A stretch of 64,000 nt of DNA from JADKAV01 sp963732355. GTDB taxonomy: Bacteria; Actinomycetota; Actinomycetes; S36-B12; UBA10799. Under the pieces are notes generated by a model. That model was given only the letters and a program-made list of their open reading frames with translations, was not told where the DNA came from and did not search any database. The translations under genes and the position numbers were made by a program. Position 1 is the stretch's first letter, and every line of letters begins with the position of its first letter. Positions 45,931-54,713 of this stretch are shown here, one piece after another. The DNA is taken from NCBI GenBank assembly GCA_963732355.1, contig CAVSZD010000011.1:248001-312000 (forward strand). The letters are read 5' to 3'.

Positions 45931-45967
45931 GACTGCGGGCCCACTGCGTAGTCCGCTGGTCACCCAA
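45931..45967. terminator. Imperfect hairpin between convergent genes
   Basis: GGTGACTGCGG at 45931 and CCGCTGGTCACC can pair with one mismatch or bulge around a 14-base loop. No T-run follows, so termination is possible but not certain. Confidence 0.4.
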
Positions 45968-45983
45968 AGCCACCGCTTAGGCC

Positions 45984-47235
45984 TTAAGCCGTCCCGCCCC
46001 CGCGGCTTTCGACCTGCGCCACCTGGGCGGCGCCGTACGCTGCCACCTCGCGGGTCGCATCGATGAACCGCTGGGTGGATGCACCGGCGGTACACATCGC
46101 CGAAGTGCCGCTGCACCCAGTAACCCCGCTCATCGCGCAGCGTGTCCGACTCCAGCGCACGACCGACCAGTGCCGCCGCCGCACCCGCGTCCCCCGCCGA
46201 AAGGCGATAGCAGGCCGACAGGAAGTTGCTGTGGGCGCCGACAGCCGACTCCGAGGCGGGGATGGTGACGATCAGCGGCTTGCCGGTGACCAACCAGTCG
46301 AAGGCCATCGCAGAGTTGTCCAGGATCGCCACATCGGACTCGGCGATCTGCCAGTCGATCTTGCCGGCCGTGTCGATCACGTGTGCGCGACGACCGGGCT
46401 GCAGTTCCGCGTTGGCCCGGTCCAGAGTCGCCCGGATCTGCTTGTCGGCCACGCCATAGCCCGGTGAGTGAGTCCCCGACAACGGGTGCGGTCGGTAGAT
46501 CACGCGGTAGCCGGCCGCCAGCAGACTGGCTACGATCTGACGGCCGGAGGATTCGATGGATCCGTATGCCATCGAGGGCCGGTCGCCCTCCCACGTCGGC
46601 GCGTAGAACACCGTGCGCACATCCGAGCGTCCGCTGCAGTCGGCAGGCAGGAAGTCCAGCTGCGGCCTGCCGATCTGGCGGGTCCGGATAGCCGGATCGT
46701 ACATGGGCAGCGAGCCCAGGATCCGCTCATAAGCGGCCTGCCCCGCGATGAAGGCGAAGTCGTAGGCGCGCAGTTGACCGCTGGACATGTAGCCCTTCTC
46801 GCTCTCGCCGTGCGAGATGAAGACGTGCGCCGCCCGGCCGTATCGCATGAGCTGGAAATTGCGCACCGACTGGTTGACGTACAGGACCACCCGCGGATCG
46901 GCGGCAGTCATGTAGTTCTCCATGTCGTGCAGGTTGCGCATGTACACCACGGGCAAGGAGCACTCCTGGGCAATCACCCTGGCGATGGTTGCCTTGCGCA
47001 CGGAGATGACCGTAGGAATCACCTCTCCGAGAGCGACAAGCGGCTCGTACCACTGACGCAATTGGTAGAGGTACAGATCGGGGTCCTCGTCGGCGAAGTG
47101 CGCCATGACGGTGGCGGGTGGGACAACGGCTGGTTGCGCCTGCAAGAACCTGCGGTCCTTTGCGTCGCGGGATGCCCGTCGCACCCTCAGATACTCGGTC
47201 CGAACCACTCGGCCGGCCTTCGCAGCGACGCTCAC
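45984..47235 (-). CDS. CDP-glycerol glycerophosphotransferase-like protein (TagB/SpsB type), frame break near 46092
   Basis: Predicted to transfer a polyol-phosphate unit from a CDP-activated donor to a membrane glycopolymer. Corrected length is about 416 residues. Family motifs are ISHGESEKGYMSSGQL, FYAPTWEGDRPSMAYGS and VAILDNSAMAFDWLVTGKP. In the given sequence the frame leaves the conserved path after YWVQRHFGDV; removing one base at 46092 gives TAGASTQRFIDATREVAAYG and a stop at 45984. The paralogue at 49517 reads FGDTTPGAPTAAF there, which confirms the correction. The GTG start is six bases after a TATTGT -10 box. Confidence 0.85.
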
Positions 47236-47241
47236 GGGCGC

Positions 47242-47247
47242 ACAATA
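47242..47247 (-). promoter_or_regulatory. -10 box TATTGT of the first TagB-like gene (leaderless)
   Basis: TATTGT ends six bases before GTG 47235. Confidence 0.5.
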
Positions 47248-47287
47248 GCAGCCGGGTGGGAGCAGGCCCGCGGCTCACGTGCAAGGG

Positions 47288-47293
47288 TACGAT
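47288..47293 (+). promoter_or_regulatory. -10 box TACGAT upstream of the nucleotidyltransferase gene
   Basis: TACGAT predicts a start near 47300 and a leader of about 27 bases with CGGAG ahead of ATG 47327. Confidence 0.4.
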
Positions 47294-47326
47294 TGTCCCC
47301 GAACCCGACGAACGGAGTGTTTGCCC

Positions 47327-48022
47327 ATGACGATCCAGGTGGCGATCCTGGCCGCAGGTATGGGCACCCGCCTCGGCAGGCCCTGGCCGAAACCATTGAC
47401 CAAACTCCACGACGGTCGCAGCATCATGGGCCAGCAGCGCGAGAACATCGCAGCGGTGTTCGGAGACCAGGCCAAAGTCATCACCGTCGTGGGATTCAAG
47501 CTCGAGTCGATCCTCGAGGCGTTCCCCGACGGCCTGTTCGTCTACAACGAGAACTTCGACACCACTAACACCTCCAAGAGCCTGCTCAAGGCCCTAGAGT
47601 CCTCCGCCGAGGGCCCGGTGTTGTGGATGAACGGCGATGTCGTGTTCGATCCGCAGGTGCTCGCCCGGCTTGAGAGCAACATCCTGCGCGGGGACAACGT
47701 GATCTGTGTCAACACGGCCACCGTCGCCGAGGAGGAGGTCAAGTACACCGTCGACGCCGACGGCTACGTCGACCTGCTCAGCAAGAAGGTGGAGAACGCA
47801 CTGGGCGAGGCCGTGGGGATCAACCTCGTGTCCGCCAAGGACAAAGCCCGTCTCATCGAGTGTCTTGTGGCATGTAACGAGCAGGACTACTTCGAGCGCG
47901 GCATAGAACTGGCCATCGAAAGACACGGGATCAGGTTCACCCCGGTCGACATCTCCGACCTGTTCGCGGTGGAGATCGACTTCGAGGCGGACCTCGATCG
48001 GGTGAATGACGCGCGCCTCTAG
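47327..48022 (+). CDS. Nucleotidyltransferase, LicC/TarI-like
   Basis: A 231-residue NTP-transferase-fold protein: AILAAGMGTRLGRPWPKPLT at the N-terminus (nucleotide loop), LWMNGDVVFDP (metal aspartate) and a C-terminal VDISDLFAVEIDFEADLDRV, a layout seen in choline-phosphate cytidylyltransferases (LicC) and related enzymes. Between two TagB-like genes, it may make the CDP-activated unit they transfer; whether this is glycerol, ribitol, choline or another alcohol phosphate is unknown. The longer frame beginning at 47279 lacks conservation. Confidence 0.82.
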   Translation: MTIQVAILAAGMGTRLGRPWPKPLTKLHDGRSIMGQQRENIAAVFGDQAKVITVVGFKLESILEAFPDGLFVYNENFDTTNTSKSLLKALESSAEGPVLWMNGDVVFDPQVLARLESNILRGDNVICVNTATVAEEEVKYTVDADGYVDLLSKKVENALGEAVGINLVSAKDKARLIECLVACNEQDYFERGIELAIERHGIRFTPVDISDLFAVEIDFEADLDRVNDARL

Positions 48023-48059
48023 GCTCAATTCCTGACCTGCAACGGTCGATGGAGCAATT

Positions 48060-49355
48060 GTGAAGTACTTGATCGGTGCTGCAGTTCTCGCCGTCGGCTT
48101 GGTCGTACCAACGCCGGCGATGGCCGACGACGGCCCCCCATTACGTGCCGGAGAGGTTGTCCGGGAGCGCGGCTTCGTGGCCCGGGTCACCGACGGCGAC
48201 ACTCTGCGATTCGCAAACACCGACAACCGCAGGACCAACAACTACGACGTCATCCGCCTGATCGGAGTACAGGCACCGGAGGTGTCGCGCAAGGGCTTCC
48301 ACGCCGGGGAGTGCAACGGCGACCTGGCCCAGTCCGTGCTGGTGGACATCGCTGAGGGCAGACGGGCCGTACTGGCCTCCGCGCACGACACGCGCGACAC
48401 CCAACGGGACCGCAAACTGCGCACCGTCTATGTTCAGGACGCCAATGGCGGCTGGATCGACCTGGCCGCTGAGATGCTGCGTCGCGGGTGGGGGCAATGG
48501 TTCCCGAAGAAGACCGAGCCAGCTCACAACCTGCAGTACCGCGAACTCAGTGAGGCGGCGCAGGCCGAGGGCCGCAACATCTGGGATCCGACGAACTGCG
48601 GCACGAAGTACTCAGCCGGCGTCCCACTGCAGATGTGGATCCAGTCGGACCCGAGCGGCAACGACTGGCAGAACGTCAACGGCGAGTACATCCGCATCGC
48701 CAACATGTCCACGGACACCGTCGCGGACCTTTCCGGCTGGAGCCTGCGCGATGGCAGTCTGCACTGGCTGCGTTTCCCCGATGGCGTGTCGATCGCGCCC
48801 AACGATGCCCTGATCGTGCGGGTGGGCCAAGGACGACACAGCTCCAACACCTTCTACTGGGGCCGTAAACGCCCGGTGTTCAGCAACCTCGGCGTGACCG
48901 ACGACTACATGGGCGACGGGGCGTACCTCATCGACAAGCAGGGCAACGTGCGCGCCTACTACGTGTACCCATGCCTGGGTTCGTGTGAAGATCCCCGCAC
49001 CGGTGCCGTCGAGATCACCAAGGTGCGCGACGACCCGCCGGGCAATGAGGTGAGCAAACCCAACCAGGAGTACGTACGCATCCGCAACAGCGGCTCGGAG
49101 GCCTACTCGATGATCGGCTACGAGATCCGCATCGGCGGCTGGACCCGCGAATTCGGATCTGCCGACACCCTGGCTCCTGGCGCCAGCCTGACGGTGCGGA
49201 TCGGCAAGGGACAGGACCATGCAGCGACCCGCTTCTTCGGGATGCACCACTCGATCCTGAACAACACCGGCGACCTCGTGGCGCTGCGGTCCTTCGACGC
49301 CCGCGTGATCGACTGCTACGGATACGGACGGTTCCGCAGTCGCAAATGCAGTTGA
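48060..49355 (+). CDS. Secreted thermonuclease-like protein with lamin-tail domains
   Basis: A 431-residue exported protein. Signal peptide 1-22 (ending AMA-DDG); staphylococcal nuclease domain about 35-180 with D45 and D47 (VTDGDTLR), R66 and E74 (IRLIGVQAPE) and R121 (RKLRTVYV), so the catalytic set seems complete; then two lamin-tail-like beta domains (about 190-310 and 315-425), the second ending CYGYGRFRSRKCS. Such domains may hold the enzyme at the cell surface or on DNA. The role could be DNA scavenging or biofilm turnover. The GTG follows GGAGCAATT. It is 37 bases after the nucleotidyltransferase gene. Confidence 0.85.
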   Translation: MKYLIGAAVLAVGLVVPTPAMADDGPPLRAGEVVRERGFVARVTDGDTLRFANTDNRRTNNYDVIRLIGVQAPEVSRKGFHAGECNGDLAQSVLVDIAEGRRAVLASAHDTRDTQRDRKLRTVYVQDANGGWIDLAAEMLRRGWGQWFPKKTEPAHNLQYRELSEAAQAEGRNIWDPTNCGTKYSAGVPLQMWIQSDPSGNDWQNVNGEYIRIANMSTDTVADLSGWSLRDGSLHWLRFPDGVSIAPNDALIVRVGQGRHSSNTFYWGRKRPVFSNLGVTDDYMGDGAYLIDKQGNVRAYYVYPCLGSCEDPRTGAVEITKVRDDPPGNEVSKPNQEYVRIRNSGSEAYSMIGYEIRIGGWTREFGSADTLAPGASLTVRIGKGQDHAATRFFGMHHSILNNTGDLVALRSFDARVIDCYGYGRFRSRKCS

Positions 49356-49402
49356 GCCCGGGCCCGGCGGTTCCGTCCGACGTCCATGCCCTACGCGCCC
49401 AT

Positions 49403-49462
49403 TGTCGCGAGGTTGCGCCGACCCCTAGAACCCGCGCAGCGCGTCCCGGCAACTTCGCGACA
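49403..49462. repeat. 60-bp intergenic palindrome
   Basis: TGTCGCGAGGTTGC (49403-49416) pairs with GCAACTTCGCGACA (49449-49462) at 13 of 14 positions around a 32-base GC-rich interior. It lies after the nuclease gene and before the leaderless promoter of the next gene; its sequence differs from the 68-bp element. Confidence 0.75.
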
Positions 49463-49504
49463 GCCGCGAAGGCTGGACGGCAATTGGGGCTGACCGCGCC
49501 TTGA

Positions 49505-49510
49505 TATGAT
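49505..49510 (+). promoter_or_regulatory. -10 box TATGAT of the second TagB-like gene (leaderless)
   Basis: TATGAT, close to the ideal TATAAT, ends six bases before ATG 49517. Confidence 0.6.
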
Positions 49511-49516
49511 TTCGGC

Positions 49517-50824
49517 ATGCCCAGCAAGGCCAAGAACATCTATTGGGCCGTGCGCCGTGTGTGGAATTCCCGCAATTCAGGGCAGATGCTCGCCGCATGG
49601 GAGAACCAGACCGGCGACCGGTCCCTGCCCGACGACCACTTCGAGACGATGGTCTACTACGCCGACGGCATCGTGAACATGTACCAGCTCCGGCAGTGGT
49701 ACGAGCCGCTCAAGGCGCTCAATGAGCAGTCACCGGTGGTTCTGGTGTGCCGGTCGGTCTCGTCCGCCTTGGCCCTTCTCGAAGAATCGCCGGTCCCCGT
49801 GGTCTACGGCGGACGCATCGAAGACATCGAGAACCTGGTCAACCGCCAGCGCTTCAAGACCGTGCTCTATGTCAACCAGAACACCCGCAACTTCCAGATG
49901 ATGCGGTTCTCCACGATGCTGCACGTGTTCATCAGTCACGGCGAGAGTGACAAGTCGTATATGACCTCGGGTCAGATGAAGTGCTACGACTACGCCTTCA
50001 TCGCCGGTGACGCCGCGGCGAACCGACTCAGCCAGGCGCTTATGGGTTATGACGTGGAAACACGCACAAAGCGCATCGGCCGGCCCCAGTTGGACACAGT
50101 CGCGACTGGCGGCCCGGCACTTCCAGACGACGAACGGACGGTGGTCTTCTACGCCCCCACGTGGGAAGGCGATCGCCCGAGCATGAGCTACGGGTCCTTG
50201 GCCTCACATGGGGTCGCCATGACCCGGGCGTTGTTGGCCTCCGGCCGGCATCGGGTCATCGTGCGCTCACACCCGCGCACAGGCGTGGTTTCGGCCGATC
50301 ACAAGGCCGCCAGCGAGGAGATCGCGATGCTGATCTCCCAGGCGAACCTCACCGACCCCACCGCGGGCCACGTCTTCGACCAGACGCCCACTTTCGACTG
50401 GCAGTTGCAGAAGGCTGACGTCTGTATCACCGACGTCAGCGCGGCCGCCCTCGACTGGCTGGCCACGGGCAAACCGCTGCTGGTCACTAAGCCGGCGTCC
50501 CGCAACGCCGTGCTGCCCGACGCTGGCTACCTCGCGACCTTGGACCTGCTGCCCGCCAAGAGGGCCGGGGAGATCGTGGCGGTCCTCGACGATGTCATCG
50601 CCGACCCGGGCCTTGCAGAACAGCGTGAGCACTGGGTCACCTACTACTTCGGCGACACGACCCCTGGTGCCCCCACCGCGGCCTTCCTGCAAGCATGCCG
50701 GGAGTTGCGCGAAGAGCGAGACCGGTTGATGGCCGAGTTGCCCGGCGAAAAACCTGCCGACAACGGGCCCAGCGACGCCCACCGCGACATCACCGAACTC
50801 GAAGAGATCGAGTTCGAGAGTTAG
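49517..50824 (+). CDS. CDP-glycerol glycerophosphotransferase-like protein (TagB/SpsB type), second copy
   Basis: A 435-residue paralogue of the protein at 45984-47235, sharing YQLRQWYEPL, LYVNQNTRNFQMMRF, FISHGESDKSYMTSGQM, FYAPTWEGDRPSMSYGS and VSAAALDWLATGKPLLV. It should transfer a phosphate-linked alcohol or sugar to a growing polymer at the inner membrane face. No transmembrane segment is seen; such enzymes associate peripherally. An acidic tail (ITELEEIEFES) follows the catalytic domain. The start is fixed by the TATGAT box, and the 68-bp palindrome begins six bases after the stop. Confidence 0.88.
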   Translation: MPSKAKNIYWAVRRVWNSRNSGQMLAAWENQTGDRSLPDDHFETMVYYADGIVNMYQLRQWYEPLKALNEQSPVVLVCRSVSSALALLEESPVPVVYGGRIEDIENLVNRQRFKTVLYVNQNTRNFQMMRFSTMLHVFISHGESDKSYMTSGQMKCYDYAFIAGDAAANRLSQALMGYDVETRTKRIGRPQLDTVATGGPALPDDERTVVFYAPTWEGDRPSMSYGSLASHGVAMTRALLASGRHRVIVRSHPRTGVVSADHKAASEEIAMLISQANLTDPTAGHVFDQTPTFDWQLQKADVCITDVSAAALDWLATGKPLLVTKPASRNAVLPDAGYLATLDLLPAKRAGEIVAVLDDVIADPGLAEQREHWVTYYFGDTTPGAPTAAFLQACRELREERDRLMAELPGEKPADNGPSDAHRDITELEEIEFES

Positions 50825-50829
50825 GCCTC

Positions 50830-50897
50830 GTTAGAGGTTGTGGTCCTCGTTAGCGAATCCACGCGTTGTTTCGCTAACCAACGGCACAACCTCTAAC
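50830..50897. repeat. 68-bp palindromic element, copy 2
   Basis: The same outer arms as at 33030 (GTTAGAGGTTGT 50830-50841 and its complement 50886-50897) and an inner pair GTTAGCGAA (49-57) / TTCGCTAAC (70-78). The right half agrees almost base for base with copy 1. It lies between two convergent genes. Confidence 0.9.
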
Positions 50898-50907
50898 CAG
50901 GGCTTGA

Positions 50908-52071
50908 TCAGCCCGAGACGCCACGCTTCATCGCGCGGGCCACACCCTTGGCCGACCAGCGGCGCTGGGGGGCCGACACAGGGGCTGCAGCCTGTTCCAC
51001 CTGCGCCTGCTCGACAAGGGCCCGCCGCTGGGCCAACGACTCGGTGACCACACCGATCGCGGCAGCCACCGCGGCATCCATGTCCAGAGCCTGCTGCGGG
51101 TCGTCGGCGCCCGATCGGGGTTCGGCGGCCAGCGCCTGGGGATCGCCGATCACGTTGACGCCGAGAGCGCCAAGCCCGTCCGCAAAACCCTGGCCCAAGG
51201 CCGCAGCCCGCTCGGCGGCCCACTTGGGCGTTTGCACCTTGGCCTCGTCCGGACCCGGTGTGCGCTTTTCGACCATGTTCAGGACCAGCCCGCGGCGCAC
51301 GAGGCTGCTGAACTCGTCCCAGGACATCTGCCCGACGAGTTCCTTGTTCAACCGGCGCACGAACTCCGCCTCGGCAGCGGTCATGGAGCGGTTCGCCAGA
51401 AGCCCTTGATGGGCGGCGAGCATGCCCTCGTCAAGACCCAGCAATCCTTCGAAGGCGTTGAAGATGGCGTTGCGATCTCCCTCGGCCAGGACGACCGCAT
51501 AGGTCCGGTCGGCACCGACGATGTCGGCCCAGCGCTTGACCTGCTGCACCTGGTCGTGTCGCCACCAGAAGTGGTCCGAACGCGATGAGGCCTCATCGGA
51601 GAGGACCTTCTCGAGCCACTGCTCGTACCGGATCGTCATGCCGGACTTGACCTGCTGCTGCCAGGCGGAGGGAAGGATCGAGCCGATGGCCCGCAGTGTG
51701 ACCACGACGCTCACCTTCTGCGTGCCGCCGAGGTCCTCAACGATGCGCGCCCCCACCTCGGGCTTCACGTCGTCGAGGAACTCGCTGCTGATGATCACAC
51801 GGCCCGGGTAGTCCACCTCTTTGAGCAGCCGCTTCCAGTGTTTCTTGGGCGTGATCCGCGCGCCGTTCCCGCGCCAGCCGTAGGGACGGTCGGCCCCGGC
51901 CAGGATCGCCTTGTGGTGGTAAAGACCTTTGCCGGGGTAACGCACCCCGTTCTCCTCGAGCGGCCCACGCGCCTCGGCCAGCGCCACCTGCAAAGCGGTC
52001 GTGCCGGTCTTGTGCAGCCCCACGTGCAGAAGGACTTCGCCGTTGCCTATGGGGGTGATCGATGACTCCAT
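50908..52071 (-). CDS. Sulfotransferase-like protein, copy 1
   Basis: A 387-residue protein with an N-terminal P-loop-like motif LHVGLHKTGTTALQ (H20-T25), which in sulfotransferases binds the 5'-phosphosulfate of PAPS. The segment VVVTLRAIGSILPSAWQQ has the arginine and serine of the 3'-phosphate site. The C-terminal 90 residues are alanine-rich and variable. The acceptor is unknown; the setting suggests a wall polymer. No signal peptide or membrane segment. The TTG at 52080 and ATG at 52071 are both possible; I use the ATG. It follows its paralogue by 25 bases. Confidence 0.75.
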   Translation of the reverse strand: MESSITPIGNGEVLLHVGLHKTGTTALQVALAEARGPLEENGVRYPGKGLYHHKAILAGADRPYGWRGNGARITPKKHWKRLLKEVDYPGRVIISSEFLDDVKPEVGARIVEDLGGTQKVSVVVTLRAIGSILPSAWQQQVKSGMTIRYEQWLEKVLSDEASSRSDHFWWRHDQVQQVKRWADIVGADRTYAVVLAEGDRNAIFNAFEGLLGLDEGMLAAHQGLLANRSMTAAEAEFVRRLNKELVGQMSWDEFSSLVRRGLVLNMVEKRTPGPDEAKVQTPKWAAERAAALGQGFADGLGALGVNVIGDPQALAAEPRSGADDPQQALDMDAAVAAAIGVVTESLAQRRALVEQAQVEQAAAPVSAPQRRWSAKGVARAMKRGVSG

Positions 52072-52096
52072 AGAAACCAATTCTACGAAGCGCGGC

Positions 52097-53233
52097 TCAG
52101 GCCTGCGGTTCGGGCGCAGGCGTGGCGGCGCTTTTGCCCCGCGACCAACGGGTCAGCGTCCGCAGGGCCTGCTTGCGGCTGACTTCCGGTGGCGTGGTCT
52201 CGTAGCGCACAAGTCCGGCTGCTCCGGCGACGGCAGCGTCCAGCGGCATGACCTTGGCCCGGTGGTACGGCCCGGATTTGGGCCGTTTGGCCAGCGCTGC
52301 GGGATCGCCGATGACGTTCACACCCAGGGCCGGGATCCCCTCCGCGAATCGCTGGCCGTACTGCTGGGCATGTTCGGCGGCCCAAGCCGGGGTCTGGATC
52401 CGCAACTCGTCGGGGTCGGGCCTGCGGCCCTCGACCATCGTCAGGACAATCCCTTCACGCACCTTGGACGAGTACTGGTCCCAGGTAAGGTCGCGGCTGA
52501 CCTGCTTGTTGAGCTTGCGCAGGAACTCCGCCTCCCCTGCTGTCATCGAACGGTTGGCCACCGCCACCTTGCGCCCGGACAGGAAGCCGTCAGGCAAGTC
52601 CAGCAGACCCTCGAAAGCCTTGAAGATCGCCAACCGGTCGCCGTCCGGCACGATCACGGCGTAGGTGCGATCCACGCCCACAATCCCGGCCCACCTGCGG
52701 ACCTGCTCGATCTGGTCGTGGCGGTACCAGAACCGGTCGGCGCGCTTGTTGCGCTTCTGGGCGAAGATCGCCTTCAGAAACTGGTTGTAGGGCGCGCTGT
52801 AGCCGGACTTCAGGCGCTGCTGCCAGGCCGAGGGCAGGATCGCGCCGATGGACCGCAACGTCACCACCACGGTCACCCGCTGCGGTCCGCCCAGATCGGC
52901 GATCATCCGTTCGGCGGTCTCGGGCTCAACGTTGTCGAGGAACTCGCTGCTGATGATGGTGCGGCCCTTGTATTTCGACTGCTTGACCAGCGTGTCCCAC
53001 GGTTTGCGTGGCACCTCCTGGGCGCCGGCGTCCTGCCACCCGTAGACACGTCCGGCCCCACCGAGGATCGCCTTGTGCTGATAGCGGGAATTGCCGGGGT
53101 ACCGCACACCGTGCTGCTCGAGATCGCCACGGGCGTCCGCGAGCGCCACCTGCAACGCGGTGGTTCCGGTCTTGTGCACCCCGACATGCAACAGGACCTC
53201 GCCCATGCCGATGGGAGTGATCGAAGATGCCAT
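52097..53233 (-). CDS. Sulfotransferase-like protein, copy 2
   Basis: A 378-residue tandem paralogue. The first 60 residues align with copy 1 almost position by position (ASSITPIGMGEVLLHVGVHK, then TGTTALQVALADARG), and the PAPS-site segment is VVVTLRSIGAILPSAWQQ. The C-terminal tail differs, so the two may act on different acceptors. The ATG at 53233 lies eight bases after TAGACT. No adenylylsulfate kinase or other PAPS-making gene is in the window. Confidence 0.75.
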   Translation of the reverse strand: MASSITPIGMGEVLLHVGVHKTGTTALQVALADARGDLEQHGVRYPGNSRYQHKAILGGAGRVYGWQDAGAQEVPRKPWDTLVKQSKYKGRTIISSEFLDNVEPETAERMIADLGGPQRVTVVVTLRSIGAILPSAWQQRLKSGYSAPYNQFLKAIFAQKRNKRADRFWYRHDQIEQVRRWAGIVGVDRTYAVIVPDGDRLAIFKAFEGLLDLPDGFLSGRKVAVANRSMTAGEAEFLRKLNKQVSRDLTWDQYSSKVREGIVLTMVEGRRPDPDELRIQTPAWAAEHAQQYGQRFAEGIPALGVNVIGDPAALAKRPKSGPYHRAKVMPLDAAVAGAAGLVRYETTPPEVSRKQALRTLTRWSRGKSAATPAPEPQA

Positions 53234-53241
53234 AACACCGG

Positions 53242-53247
53242 AGTCTA
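53242..53247 (-). promoter_or_regulatory. -10 box TAGACT of the sulfotransferase-like pair
   Basis: TAGACT ends eight bases before ATG 53233, so the leader would be only about one base. Confidence 0.45.
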
Positions 53248-53258
53248 GGCCGGGGCGA

Positions 53259-54713
53259 TCACTGCACCTGGTACAACCGCGCTTTGCCGTCGGCCGAAGT
53301 CCAGCGCAATGCGTAGGTGTCCAACGGCAACTCGTTGCCCTCGGCCTTCCACAGGTCGTAGTCGAGCTTGCAGAACTCGCAGGTCTCGTCGGTGTCGCTG
53401 AAGATCAGCACGTACTGGCCCGGCTCCGGCTTCGCGCCGCGGGTGAAGTCACGCAGGTCCACATCCCGATCGAGGCTCTCGGCGTAGACCGGAAGAATGC
53501 GCACGGTGCGTCCGTCTGTGAAGACCTGCGGGCCCTCCGGGAGGTTCCTGACGGTCTCGTAGGGCAGGTCACCGCTGTTGGGGTGGAATGTCGGTTCGGT
53601 GGTGGCGAACCGGACACCAGGCACCAGCACGAGCACCGCAAGTGCGGCGGCACCCAGCCACCCCGGCAAGCGCAGTCGCGCAGCAAACTGGGCGCACAAC
53701 GCCACGGCCGCGATGGTCAGCCCCGGCATGAACGCCAACCAGTAGCGCGGCACATCCACGCGGACGCTGGGATGGGCCGGGTCGAGCACCCCTGCCTGCA
53801 GTATCAGCAGCCCCGCGGGCAGAAGCGCCCACACCACATACAACCCCACCCGGGCGCGCAGCCAGAGTCCGCCGATGATGCCCAATGCGGCAACCACCAG
53901 CAACACCCATCCCCACGGCTCCTCCCACATGGCCACAGGCAGGCGCGCGACGTACCACCACCGGCTCTGCCCCAGATACGCGCCATCCAAGGGTGAGGTC
54001 GAGTCGTTGAGGTCCGAACCGGTCAGTACGTGGAACTTAGCCCAAGGGTCCGACAACGTCAGCCAGGACAGGCCGACGTCCAGCGCAGCCCAAGCGACAA
54101 GGCCGGGCAGGACCGCCAAGTATCCCCGCCAACGCCGCGACAGCCCCCAGATGAGGAAGGCGAAGAGCGGCCAGGTGAACAGCGTGGTCTCGCGCACTTC
54201 GAACGCCCAACCCGCGACGAGGCCTGCCAGCAGCAGCGGCCAGATTCGGTCACGGTCGCGGGCAAGCAGCACGAGAATCAGGGTCAAACCGTTGAGCGCG
54301 ATTGCCATCAGGTCCGGGTAGCCGCGGCTCAGGTTGATGAAGGTCAACGGCTGCGCGACGAAGGCCACGGCGGTCAAGGCAGCGACGGCGGCCGGACCCA
54401 CCGCCCTGGACAGCACGTAGACGACTGGCACGACCAGCGCAGTGGCCAGGAACGCGAAAGCGTAGAAGGTCGCAAGGGTGTAACCGAAAACGGCGGCCAC
54501 CGGCACCAGGGGCACGATGATCCCCCATCGGGTCAGCCCGGAGGGGATCCACTCGTGGGTGCCGAAGTCCAGAGCGGACATCGCGTAGTGCCAGGGATCC
54601 GAGGTGACAAGGACCGTGCGAAAAACCCAGGCGACTGCGAGCGTTACGACCGTCAGCAGCAGCGCCACGGGGACATCGACCCGGCTGCGCCAGGGATCAA
54701 CCCAAGGCCGCAT
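53259..54713 (-). CDS. Multi-pass membrane glycosyltransferase-like protein (GT39/ArnT-like)
   Basis: A 484-residue membrane protein with about ten hydrophobic segments. After the first segment comes TSDPWHYAMSALDFGTHEW, an acidic loop in the position of the catalytic aspartate of GT-C enzymes that use polyprenyl-phosphate sugars. The C-terminal 130 residues are an outside domain with a CEFC cysteine pair. It may add a sugar to the polymer on the outer membrane face. The ATG at 54713 overlaps the end of the TagF-like gene by 17 bases, so the two are coupled. A GT-C fold is inferred, not shown. Confidence 0.72.
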   Translation of the reverse strand: MRPWVDPWRSRVDVPVALLLTVVTLAVAWVFRTVLVTSDPWHYAMSALDFGTHEWIPSGLTRWGIIVPLVPVAAVFGYTLATFYAFAFLATALVVPVVYVLSRAVGPAAVAALTAVAFVAQPLTFINLSRGYPDLMAIALNGLTLILVLLARDRDRIWPLLLAGLVAGWAFEVRETTLFTWPLFAFLIWGLSRRWRGYLAVLPGLVAWAALDVGLSWLTLSDPWAKFHVLTGSDLNDSTSPLDGAYLGQSRWWYVARLPVAMWEEPWGWVLLVVAALGIIGGLWLRARVGLYVVWALLPAGLLILQAGVLDPAHPSVRVDVPRYWLAFMPGLTIAAVALCAQFAARLRLPGWLGAAALAVLVLVPGVRFATTEPTFHPNSGDLPYETVRNLPEGPQVFTDGRTVRILPVYAESLDRDVDLRDFTRGAKPEPGQYVLIFSDTDETCEFCKLDYDLWKAEGNELPLDTYALRWTSADGKARLYQVQ

